DNA from: Sphingobacteriales bacterium
Lineage (GTDB): Bacteria > Bacteroidota > Bacteroidia > Chitinophagales > CAIOSU01
DNA: 64,000 nt
Direction of reading: 5' to 3'
Assembly: GCA_027483645.1 (NCBI GenBank)
Contig: JAIXUD010000009.1
Location: forward strand, 52,814 to 116,813
How positions within the stretch are numbered: the stretch's first letter is position 1; the number at the start of each line of letters is the position of its first letter. Position numbers and translations under genes: made by a program. Shown here in pieces: positions 17,428 through 26,600 of the stretch. The notes under the pieces were generated by a model that was not told the origin of the DNA, ran no database searches, and saw nothing but the letters and a program-made list of their open reading frames with translations.

Positions 17428-17553
17428 AGGTAGCCTTGTTATCGACAATAACTGCAACGCAAAGTTACTGCAAAATGTTCAGTTTGGTGTGGCTGTTTTG
17501 GCTTTTAACAAATGATAGCATAGTGACTTTTGTCATGGTGTTTTTAGGGGTGT

Positions 17554-18042
17554 TTAACTATCCAAAAAAGTAGGATAAACATCCGCCATAAAATAATATT
17601 CTACCATTTCTTTACTCATACCAGTTAAGTTCCCTAGACGCGCTCTGTCTTCCGGAGTGTCATGTAAAAAGAAGCCCGTTTGTCCATGTTGATCACTAGG
17701 GTGATCGAACCATCTGATTGCTATAAGGGCACCTTGTTCGTCAAATCTACTTTCAAATAGCTCATAGGGCTTATTTAAATCTTGCGTCCAATATTTCTTA
17801 GAGGTTTGCTTATAGTCTATTAACCCATTTTCATCTTGTATTTCGCCCGCAATATAATTTCCACTAGCATCATATAAATCCAACTCCTTGCTACACAAAG
17901 TACCCTTTCGATAATCGCTTGTACTAATAAGCTTGTACCCTTTCGAAAGCTCCTGAGTTTCTTTGATGATCTCGGATTTCATTAATGGTAACTCAACTTT
18001 TTTAATCGGCTTTGTGGAGAATTTCAACTTTCTAGGGCGCAT
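17554..18042 (-). CDS. Hypothetical protein (162 residues)
   Basis: I do not recognise this protein. It has no signal peptide or membrane segment. The N-terminal 25 residues are basic and the rest is mixed and polar, with short beta-like segments and two acidic/aromatic stretches (DLNKPYELFESRFDEQG and GMSKEMVEYYFMADVYP). It stands alone on the minus strand between the ccm operon and the plus-strand membrane genes. The segment is more AT-rich than its neighbours. Confidence 0.55.
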   Translation of the reverse strand: MRPRKLKFSTKPIKKVELPLMKSEIIKETQELSKGYKLISTSDYRKGTLCSKELDLYDASGNYIAGEIQDENGLIDYKQTSKKYWTQDLNKPYELFESRFDEQGALIAIRWFDHPSDQHGQTGFFLHDTPEDRARLGNLTGMSKEMVEYYFMADVYPTFLDS

Positions 18043-18188
18043 GTTCCAAAATTTGCTATGTTGTGACCAGAGGTAGGTAAAATATGGTAAATCCTATAAG
18101 GATGCAACTTCCGTCATGCTTTTTGGGGGGAGTTTTCTCTTTAGGGTAATGGTGGTATTTTAGGTGCATTAAAAAAGGGATAAATGGC

Positions 18189-18680
18189 ATGAGGGAAGAA
18201 ATACTGGATATGGAGCAAACCAACCAGCGCCCTCGGGCTTCGGTTTGGAAGCATGGGCTGGCAGCGGGACTGGTAATTACGGTACTTCTTAACGGGCTGC
18301 AACAACTGTACCCGTTGGCAATGGTCAATTATGAAGGCGCCTTCTCCACTTACGAATTGATTCACTTTCTGCAAAAGTATCTCACCCCCACCATCTTCTT
18401 CGGCGGTATATTGTTTGCCATGTTCAGGGTATCAGTAAGTTACCTCAACCACTTTACCGCGCTGCGCATGGTTATTACTACTGGCGTTATCGCGTACCAA
18501 ACCACCATATTATTGAACTCCATCATTGCGTTGTTTCTGGTTGGAAACATGGCAGGCCTATCGTGGGGTTCATTACCGATAATATTGAGCATGAACGTGG
18601 GCATAGTGGTGGCAGCCATACCGCTTACTTGGCTGCCAAGCGTAATACCATACTTTCGTAAAAGGGCTGTAGAACGTTGA
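18189..18680 (+). CDS. Small four-helix membrane protein, first of three related genes
   Basis: The 163-residue protein has a short polar N-terminus and four hydrophobic segments at about 25-45, 63-82, 91-112 and 128-150, ending in a basic tail. The N-terminus (EEILDMEQTNQRPRASVWKH) resembles that of the next gene (GEQILDTQINNAIQRKPAVW), so the two are probably distant paralogues. Size and layout are like DUF4199-type proteins of Bacteroidota, but I cannot assign a family. The function is unknown. Confidence 0.6.
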   Translation: MREEILDMEQTNQRPRASVWKHGLAAGLVITVLLNGLQQLYPLAMVNYEGAFSTYELIHFLQKYLTPTIFFGGILFAMFRVSVSYLNHFTALRMVITTGVIAYQTTILLNSIIALFLVGNMAGLSWGSLPIILSMNVGIVVAAIPLTWLPSVIPYFRKRAVER

Positions 18681-18719
18681 TTTCTAACAATTGAAAATGT
18701 TAATTTTATTGAAGTAAAT

Positions 18720-19160
18720 ATGGGCGAACAAATTTTAGACACTCAAATCAACAATGCTATCCAACGAAAGCCCGCCGTGTGGTGGCTGATTGGGATAGTG
18801 GCTGGCCTTTTCTCCATAATAACCTTGTTAATTATAATGGTGGCTACTAGAAACATAGAATTTCCGTCCCGTACTATGGTGCTGTTGGCCAGCGGTTTTT
18901 TCTATTTTGCCCCAACATTAGTTGGCGCTCTTTATATCGCACTTTGGGGTAGTCGCGGTTATCATTTTGTAAAGATTCTGGGTTGTTGCCTAATCGGTTT
19001 ATGCTTGCCGTTGATAATGATACTATGGGTAACTTCCCTAGAGCTCTACCCATCTATTCCTTCTTTTCCTTCCGCTAATGTGATAATAGCATTGTTTACG
19101 GTGGTCTTTGTTATTTCTAGCATTGCTGCTTCCATACTTCAATTCTTCCCTGCCCGTTGA
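18720..19160 (+). CDS. Small four-helix membrane protein, second of three related genes
   Basis: The 146-residue protein has the same plan as the gene 39 bases upstream: a polar N-terminus with GEQILD and RKPAVWW, then four hydrophobic segments (about 22-42, 51-75, 83-105 and 121-142). No catalytic or binding motifs are visible. The two genes and the broken one downstream look like a small tandem family, probably one transcript. Confidence 0.6.
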   Translation: MGEQILDTQINNAIQRKPAVWWLIGIVAGLFSIITLLIIMVATRNIEFPSRTMVLLASGFFYFAPTLVGALYIALWGSRGYHFVKILGCCLIGLCLPLIMILWVTSLELYPSIPSFPSANVIIALFTVVFVISSIAASILQFFPAR

Positions 19161-19193
19161 AAAAAGTACCGCAATCAAGTTACCCACTAACCA

Positions 19194-19519
19194 ATGAGCT
19201 ACCAACCCTTCGATAGTGAAGAAAAACCCATCCCACGCCGGTCGTGGCGATGGCTATGGGCGGGTATCATTAGTGGTGCGGCCTGCACTGGTCTTGTGTT
19301 TTTGAATGAATTTACGCTAGAAAAGAGCGAAGTGTTGCGCGATCTCACTTTTTGGCCAGTATACATTGCCTGTGTTTATATAGCTTTCGGTCCCTCCACC
19401 AAGGTTTCGCTACTCAACATCATCGCTACGGCCATATAGCCACTGCTATAATAATTGTAATAACAGCTCTATGGAGAAGATTCAAAAAGAAGCAACGTGA
19501 ATCGCGAATGATGTTTTGA
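19194..19519 (+). pseudogene. Third small membrane-protein gene, frameshifted near its end
   Basis: From ATG 19194 the reading frame gives 81 residues with hydrophobic segments near 20-38 and 51-66 and stops at TAG 19437-19439 inside a third hydrophobic stretch (VSLLNIIATAI). In the -1 frame the sequence continues directly from codon 19439 as ATAIIIVITALWRRFKKKQR and ends at TGA 19517-19519: exactly the rest of a membrane helix followed by a basic cytoplasmic tail. One missing base near 19436 explains this. It may be a real frameshift mutation or a sequencing error. The N-terminus (PRRSWRWLW) resembles that of the two upstream genes. Confidence 0.6.
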
Positions 19520-19647
19520 TGTTCAGCTAGCTCGCTACCTACATTACCAAAAAATCGTTTTAAATTAAAAATTAACACCTCCGCCTGCAACCTTCTCTCA
19601 ATCATTATTATCTTTATACCGCAGGTTCGCCCGTCTGCCCGTTTTGC

Positions 19648-19677
19648 TTTGTTATTTTCTTGTTTATCTTATATTTG
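19648..19677 (+). promoter_or_regulatory. Promoter of the PorP/SprF-PorE gene cluster
   Basis: TTTG (19648-19651), 18 bases, then TATATTTG (19670-19677): both boxes match the Bacteroidota consensus exactly. The ATG at 19695 follows so closely that the leader would be only about 10 bases. Confidence 0.75.
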
Positions 19678-19694
19678 CCACATAAGAACCACAC

Positions 19695-20705
19695 ATGATA
19701 AGGGCCTACCTATTTTTTATAGTATTTCTATTTGTCGGAGTTTGTCAAGTTAATGCGCAGGACATCCATTTTACACAGTTTTATCATGCACCGCTTACCC
19801 TAAACCCGGGCGAGACCATCAACCACGATGCCGATTGGCGTGTAGCAGGTATCTACCGCAACCAGTGGCGCTCGTTTGGCTCCGCGTTCAATACCATCGC
19901 TGCCAGCTTCGATTATCAGTTCCACCTCAAAAAAGGTAAAATAGGGGCAGGCATAGCCCTTTACAACGACCGCACCCGCGGCACTGAGGGTATCAACAGC
20001 ACCAAAATCATGCTCTCGGGCGCATACCAGTTGCCAGTAAAGAAGCACCGCTTGAACATCGGCGTGCAAGCTGGCTTGGTAGATAAGCGCTTGGCCTCTG
20101 CCACTTTCCCCGACCAGTTTAACATGGAGACCGGCTACTTTGATGGCCAACTGCCTACTGGCGATGCTGGCAGCGACATACAAACCATGTATTTCGATAT
20201 GAACGCAGGCGTGGTGTGGACCTATACCGGCACTAAGTTTCGCCCAGAGGTGGGTTTTGCGGTGTATCATATCAACCTACCAAAAGAAAATTTCTTCGGA
20301 AAGGACAACCGCTTGAAGCCCCGCCCAGTATTCTCCTTTTCGGGCCATTGGCAGTTCAGTCCGCGTTGGTCGCTCATCCCTAGGGTACTGTATATGTACC
20401 ACAGCGGTGCCAGCAACTTCATTGGCGGCTTGCAATTGGGTTACCATTTCCAAGAAAACTCGATGAAAATCAAGTCCATTTATGCTGGGCCCATGCTGCG
20501 CGAGGGGTTTGATGCGGCACCCAACGCCGTGATGATTGCCGGTGGTGTCAACTTCAAAAAATTTGAGGTAGGTGGGGCGTTCGATCTTACCTCATCCAAC
20601 CTTAACAAGCCCACCAATTACCGTGGCGCTTTTGAAGTTTCGTTGATTTACAAGGGCTTCAAAAACCCATTGGACATTATTCAAATACCTTGCGAAAGGT
20701 TGTAA
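19695..20705 (+). CDS. PorP/SprF-family type IX secretion outer-membrane protein
   Basis: A 336-residue protein with a signal peptide ending at Ala21-Gln22 and the family opening DIHFTQFYHAPLTLNP, followed by alternating short beta strands typical of a membrane barrel. PorP/SprF proteins belong to the type IX secretion apparatus; in Flavobacterium SprF is needed to put the giant adhesin SprB on the surface, and paralogues usually sit beside genes for type B (CHU_C) substrates. That is the case here: a PorE-like gene follows after 8 bases and a giant CHU_C protein is encoded 3 kb downstream. I infer that this copy serves that substrate. Confidence 0.9.
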   Translation: MIRAYLFFIVFLFVGVCQVNAQDIHFTQFYHAPLTLNPGETINHDADWRVAGIYRNQWRSFGSAFNTIAASFDYQFHLKKGKIGAGIALYNDRTRGTEGINSTKIMLSGAYQLPVKKHRLNIGVQAGLVDKRLASATFPDQFNMETGYFDGQLPTGDAGSDIQTMYFDMNAGVVWTYTGTKFRPEVGFAVYHINLPKENFFGKDNRLKPRPVFSFSGHWQFSPRWSLIPRVLYMYHSGASNFIGGLQLGYHFQENSMKIKSIYAGPMLREGFDAAPNAVMIAGGVNFKKFEVGGAFDLTSSNLNKPTNYRGAFEVSLIYKGFKNPLDIIQIPCERL

Positions 20706-20713
20706 AATACTAG

Positions 20714-22789
20714 ATGGTTATGCAAAGTTGGATGAAGGGGCTTTTGATGGTTCTTTGCCTGTGCACATTACAAGTTGCATTGGGTCAAGTAGCTTTCCAG
20801 CCCGACAAGTTGAAACCGGGACAGCTAAAGAAGTATGGGAAAACCGCGCTAAAGGGCGGCGATGCCCTTACGGCTATTGACTGTTTTACCCGATACCTAA
20901 AGGATAAGCCTGATGATATTGCCGTAAAATACCAGTTGGCCGAAGCATACCGCCTTACCCGCGACTATACCTCTGCCCTACCCCTGTACAAGGAAGCAAG
21001 CGAGCAAGCTGGCGACAAGTACCCTCTGGCACTATTGTACTACGGCCTAATGCAAAAAGCCACAGGCGACTATCCTGGTGCACTGGCTACCCTAAAGAAA
21101 TTCCGCAAAGACTACGACGGCGGTAAAGATGATCCCTACAAAGGGCAGGCCCTGTTTGCCTACAAAGGCGCCGAAATGGCCAAATACTACATTGATACCG
21201 TACCCTTGAACGTGGACATCAAAAATGTGGGTACCACCATCAACAAGGTGCACATGGAGTTTTCGCCACTTTATTTAAATGATAGCACCTTGCTTTTTGC
21301 CTCGTTGCGTATTGATAGCAGCCAGTTTTACCGCTTTGATGATAGCTTGAATATGCCTTACCGTAAATTCTATACTGCTACCAAAAAGGGCGAAAACTGG
21401 ACATTTAAGGGCGAATATGAGGGCCCATTTAACACTACAACCCAACATAACGGCAATGGTGCCTTCTCGCTTGATGGGCAGCGCTTCTACTTTAGCCGTT
21501 GCGAGCTGAACGAGCGCAAACAAACCCTTTGTAGGATATTTGAGAGTAAGCTAGTAGATGGTGTTTGGCAGCAGCCGGTGGCACTAAACGAAGAGATTAA
21601 CCTAAGCGGCTACACCCAAACACAACCAACCATAGGTATAGAAAGCAGGCTGAACCAGCCCGACCGTGAGGTGCTATACTTTGTGAGTAATAGACCCGAA
21701 GGCCGCGGTGGATTGGATATTTGGTACACGATGTACAACCCTAAAAATGACACCTATAGCAAGCCATACAACGCGGGCAGCAAAATCAACTCGAAGCTTG
21801 ACGATATTACCCCTTTCTTTGATAAAGTAACCCGCACCCTGTACTACAGTACCGAAGGCAAACCTGGCTTGGGTGGTTTTGATGTGTTTAAAGCCGTGGG
21901 CCAACGCAGCAAGTGGGCCGAGCCTGAGAATATAGGCTACCCGCTTAATACCGGTGCCGATGAGCTTTACTTTGCCAACAATGCCAATCAAAAGGAAGGC
22001 TTCTTTGTATCGAACCGCGCAGGTAGCGTAACCATTAAGAACGAAACCTGCTGCGACGATATATATGCTTACAAATTCCGCGAAACGCTGGACATCATTT
22101 TGGCAGGTAAAGTTACCGCCACCGATACCAACGACGTGACCATAGTTATGAAAGATGCAACGGTATCGCTTATCTATGTTGACCCCGTGAGCAAAATTGA
22201 AATCCCCATCCGCACCATGCAGACCGATAGTGTGGGCAACTTTGAGTTTGTACTGGAGAACAAGAAGGACTACAAGATAATGGTAAGCCAAAGTGGCCAC
22301 TTCGGCGATGAAATCAGTATCGCTGGCAAAAACTATACGGTTTCTACCAAATTGAACCAAGACTTTAACTTGGGCATGATACCGAGCAAACCGATAGTGC
22401 TGGAGAACATCTACTATGAGTACAACTCGGCCAAGCTGACTCCTGATGCTAAGAACGTGCTGGATACTACCCTATTGCCATTGATGAACCGCAACCCACT
22501 ATTGGTTATTGAGCTTGGCTCGCATACTGATAGCGTGGGCACAGTAGGCTACAACCTTACCCTATCAAAAAACCGTGCGATAAGCGTGGTAGAATATCTG
22601 ATAAGCAAGGGAATAGACAAGCGCCGCTTGGTGGCCAAAGGCTACGGCGAAACTGTGTTTGTAGCACCTAACAGCAACCCTGATGGTACCGATAACCCGG
22701 AAGGCAGGCAGAGAAACCGCCGTACGGAATTTACCGTTATCGGTATCAAGGATTTTGAACTGGAAGACGAAGTGAATAACGAAGAGTAA
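20714..22789 (+). CDS. PorE-like OmpA-family protein (TPR, PD40 propeller, CRD, OmpA)
   Basis: A 691-residue exported protein with, in order: a signal peptide (to about 25), TPR repeats (about 35-145), a WD40/PD40-like beta propeller (about 170-455; strands such as VLYFVSNRPEGRGGLDIW), a carboxypeptidase-regulatory-like domain (about 467-545) and a C-terminal OmpA domain (about 560-690) with the peptidoglycan-binding pattern GSHTDSVG...L..NRA..V...L...GI. This is the domain order of PorE, which ties the type IX machinery to peptidoglycan. The gene follows the PorP/SprF gene by 8 bases. Whether it is the core PorE or a paralogue for the local substrate cannot be decided from the window. Confidence 0.88.
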   Translation: MVMQSWMKGLLMVLCLCTLQVALGQVAFQPDKLKPGQLKKYGKTALKGGDALTAIDCFTRYLKDKPDDIAVKYQLAEAYRLTRDYTSALPLYKEASEQAGDKYPLALLYYGLMQKATGDYPGALATLKKFRKDYDGGKDDPYKGQALFAYKGAEMAKYYIDTVPLNVDIKNVGTTINKVHMEFSPLYLNDSTLLFASLRIDSSQFYRFDDSLNMPYRKFYTATKKGENWTFKGEYEGPFNTTTQHNGNGAFSLDGQRFYFSRCELNERKQTLCRIFESKLVDGVWQQPVALNEEINLSGYTQTQPTIGIESRLNQPDREVLYFVSNRPEGRGGLDIWYTMYNPKNDTYSKPYNAGSKINSKLDDITPFFDKVTRTLYYSTEGKPGLGGFDVFKAVGQRSKWAEPENIGYPLNTGADELYFANNANQKEGFFVSNRAGSVTIKNETCCDDIYAYKFRETLDIILAGKVTATDTNDVTIVMKDATVSLIYVDPVSKIEIPIRTMQTDSVGNFEFVLENKKDYKIMVSQSGHFGDEISIAGKNYTVSTKLNQDFNLGMIPSKPIVLENIYYEYNSAKLTPDAKNVLDTTLLPLMNRNPLLVIELGSHTDSVGTVGYNLTLSKNRAISVVEYLISKGIDKRRLVAKGYGETVFVAPNSNPDGTDNPEGRQRNRRTEFTVIGIKDFELEDEVNNEE

Positions 22790-22841
22790 TTGCCATAAGG
22801 CGGCTAGATTTATAGCTGCCAAAAGGCTTAAAATATAGAAA

Positions 22842-23630
22842 ATGCAACTACACTCAACACTTAATAGCTGCAAAATGCACATTAAATATTTCGGCTTGGT
22901 ACTTGCCATAGCCATACTTGGTATGGGCACTGCAGTCGCGCAAAATGTTGCGCTACCTAAGGCCAACAAGGTATTTTCGGTATACGCCTACATTTGCTTG
23001 GGCGAGGATGAACAGCCGGTAACCACCGCAGCCGATATACAAACAGAAATTAACAAGGCTAACGTGGCATTTGCGCCAATCGGTTTTTCGTTTAGGGTTT
23101 GCGAGGTAATTACCATACCCGACTACTACTACCGCGATATTGATGAAGGCAACAAACTGCCTGAGCTTATTGACCTGCACTACAAGCCTGAGGTAATCAA
23201 TATGTACTTTACTGATGCCGCATCAGGTGATGATGGCTCGCCGTTGGATGGTTTTGGCTTTATGCCCGGCGACGAAGATGTGGTGGTATTGGGCGGCAAT
23301 GCACTAGACCCAGCATCTTATTCTATCATACATCAACTGGGCCACTTTTTTGGCTTGTACCACACCTTCGAAATTGAATTCGGACCCGAGCTTGTAAGTG
23401 GTAGCAACTGCCAAGTGGCCGGAGATTTAATTTGCGATACCGAGGCTGACCCAGGAACGAACCAGCGCAATTGCAATCATGGACAGCCAGTAGCTGATTT
23501 ACAAGGCGATAGATATGCTCCACCGTTCGATAACTATATGTCGTTTTCGGAGTGTGCTTGCCGCTTTACCACCGAGCAATACCAGCGCATGTACAATGTT
23601 TACAATACCGCTCGCAATTATTTGAAATAA
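22842..23630 (+). CDS. Secreted M43-fold protein with HQLGH in place of HEXXH (likely inactive metalloprotease)
   Basis: A 262-residue exported protein; the first 34 residues are a signal peptide (an alternative ATG at 22875 gives a shorter one). The zinc-binding region reads HQLGHFFGLYH (164-174). All three His ligands of the M43 motif (164, 168, 174) and a Met-turn-like NYMSFS are kept, but the general-base Glu is Gln165 (codon CAA). In zincins a Glu-to-Gln change normally abolishes proteolysis while zinc and peptide binding can remain. There is no T9SS sorting domain. It sits between the PorE-like gene and the giant CHU_C gene. I infer a binding or chaperone role. Confidence 0.8.
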   Translation: MQLHSTLNSCKMHIKYFGLVLAIAILGMGTAVAQNVALPKANKVFSVYAYICLGEDEQPVTTAADIQTEINKANVAFAPIGFSFRVCEVITIPDYYYRDIDEGNKLPELIDLHYKPEVINMYFTDAASGDDGSPLDGFGFMPGDEDVVVLGGNALDPASYSIIHQLGHFFGLYHTFEIEFGPELVSGSNCQVAGDLICDTEADPGTNQRNCNHGQPVADLQGDRYAPPFDNYMSFSECACRFTTEQYQRMYNVYNTARNYLK

Positions 23631-23670
23631 GCGTGGCATACAATACCTTAATCGCATTATCATAGATGCT

Positions 23671-26600
23671 ATGGCTAATATAGAAAGGAAGTTAATGAAA
23701 AAGGCATACTTACATATCGCGTTGTTGCTAGGGTTGATATTACCATATAGCATTCATGCACAAATAACGGCAAACCCCTCTAGCGGTTGCGCCCCATTGA
23801 GCGGTGTGCAGTTTACGGGCGTACCCGGTGCTACCAATATCAGTTGGGATTTTGACAACGGCACCAGTTCTAGCTTGGCCAATCCCTCGGCTACGTTTTC
23901 AACCCCAGGCACTTACGATGTAACTTACAATGCTACTGTAAACGGTTCGCCAGTAAGTTTTTCTACTACCGTGCAAGTATATGGTGCACCTACAGCTAAC
24001 TTCCGCGCCACTACCGATACTATAGGTTGCACACCGTTCCTCGTTTCGTTCCAAGACCAATCAACCAGCAATGGCGGCGCTAGCATCAGCCAATGGGAAT
24101 GGGCCTTTGGCGATGGCTCTACCAGCACTACTGGCCCCAACGCCAACCACACTTATACTTTGGCAGGTCGCTTTAGCGTAACCCTGAAAGTAACCGATAG
24201 CAACGGTTGTGTGGCTACCCGCACCCGAACCAACCAAATTACTACTTCCAAAGCACCCAATGTAGTACTTACTAATGCTCCCCTATCTCTCAACAGTTGT
24301 GCACCTCCCTTTACCGTTACTTTTGGTGCAAGCACTTCCACTAGCAACTCGCCCACGGGCAATACCCTTACATATAACTGGAGCTTTGGCAACGGTACTA
24401 CCTCTACCCTGGCAAGCCCACCTGCGGTTACCTATACTGCTACCGGTACCTACATCGTAAATCTAACCGTAACAGATAACTTGGGTTGCGATAGCACTAT
24501 AACCCGCACGGTACTGGTAGATAGGCCTGTGGCATCGTTTTATGCACAGGGCGCCGTAAACGATACGGTATGTACCTTCGTTAAATTCGTCAACCAAACA
24601 TTAGGGGCGAGCGTATCATTTCAATATGGCGATGGTAGTGCCGGTACCGCCGATACCCATACTTATAACATACCGGGTACTTATCAAGTTACCATGTTTG
24701 CCTTCGCAGGCGGTTGTGCTGATGATACTACTATTACCATACACGTAACCGACCCTGTACCGGCTTTCACTGCACTGCCTGCTTTAACTTGCGATACCTT
24801 CTTTAATCTGCAACTCATTAACCAATCCTCACCACTTGGCAACGCCGTTTGGTCGGTGGAGACGCCTTTCGGCAATAGCAACTACGTTGGTAATAACGTA
24901 AACCAACCTTTCAATACCCCCGATACTACCGAATATGTAGTTTGGGATGACTCTTTGTACTTCAACATAACACTGTACCTTACCACCAATGCTGGTTGTA
25001 GGGATTCGTTGTCGAAAACTATAGTGCCCATTTGGCCCATCACTTCCCGTTTTTTGGTGGATAGCTTATTAGGTTGCGCGCCGCTGCCAGTAACCTTTAG
25101 CGACTCATCGGAATTCGCTTCACCGATTGTAAGGTATGACTGGTACTTTGGTGATGGCACCTCAGCATTAGGCACCGATACTGTTGTTACCCATACCTAC
25201 ACCCAACCCGGTGAATATGAAGCGATTTTGATTATAGAAAGCCAAGATGGTTGTATCGATACTTCCATTGTAAGAACCATAATTGTGAGGGGTGCACCAA
25301 CACCCAACTTTAGCGTAGATGCTACCGTACTTTGCCAGGGCGATACACTCTCGTTTACTAACTCATCGCCCGCAACAGACTCGCTGGATAGCTGGTATTA
25401 TGAGGTAAACGGCATACCGCTACCTGACCATTGCCCCAACGACCCTAATGCCACTTGGGTAGTAAATATGGCTCCAGGCACATACCCGCTATCGCTAGAA
25501 GCTGGTAGGAACAATTGCTATACCGAAAACACTATAGCCAGCACCATACAGGTAAAAGGGCCATATGGCCATATGGAAATAGATACCGATTGCCAAGACC
25601 GCTTTACCGTAAGGTTTAATGCCATAACCAACAACGTGGATACCACGATTTGGAGTATGGGTGACGGCTCCATATATCTATCACCAAGCTTTACCCATAC
25701 CTATACACAAACGGGCGACTATGTGGTTACGCTTACCATGGCAAGTACCGACGGTTGCGACCCAGTGGTGGATATTGATACGGTTAGAATCAGGGATATG
25801 TCCATCACTTTACCTGCGCAATATAACGTTTGTAGGGGCGATACCTTTAACTACCGCGCCACTGCACCCGTAGATGTATTTGGCCGTTGCAGTCGTGGCT
25901 ACTTATGGGACTTTGAGCCAACCACCCCCTTAGTAAACTCAGGTGGCCCCAGTGCGGAATACGCTTTCTCAACACCCGGCATAAAGCCAATATCGCTCTA
26001 TACCCAAGATGAGAATGGCTGTTGGGACACCACTTCAACCATCGTTAAGGTATATGGATTGGATGCGGCAATAGCCGCCAGCGATACTGTTGGTTGCTTG
26101 CCGCTAACGGTAAATTTTACCGATGCCACCGTATCAGATACTACTATTGCTAGTTGGTTCTGGTGGTTTAGCGATGGCTTTTCCTTTGCTACTACCCAAA
26201 ACCCTAGTCATACTTATAATGCCCCGCCATTTGGCACCACTCAGTACGAAGTATTTATGGTAGCTATTGACGAAATAGGTTGTTTCGATACTGCTTTTGT
26301 TTCCATTACCCCATCTATTCCGAGTGCTGCATTCAGTACTGTGGGCACTAGATTTGTATGTGCTGGCGATACGGTAAGGTTTAGGGCCTCCATTAACAAT
26401 TACGATACCTACGATTGGGATTTTGGTGATAGCTCTGGCCCCAGCGCCGATACTTCCGCTATTGCACACCAATACACTACCCCAGGAACATACAACGTAA
26501 CCTTGAACGTAACCGATAGCGTAGGTTGCCCCGGCACCCAAACCATCAATCAACTGGTAATAGTGCAAGGGTACCCCAATGCTGGCTTTACCTCTACAGG

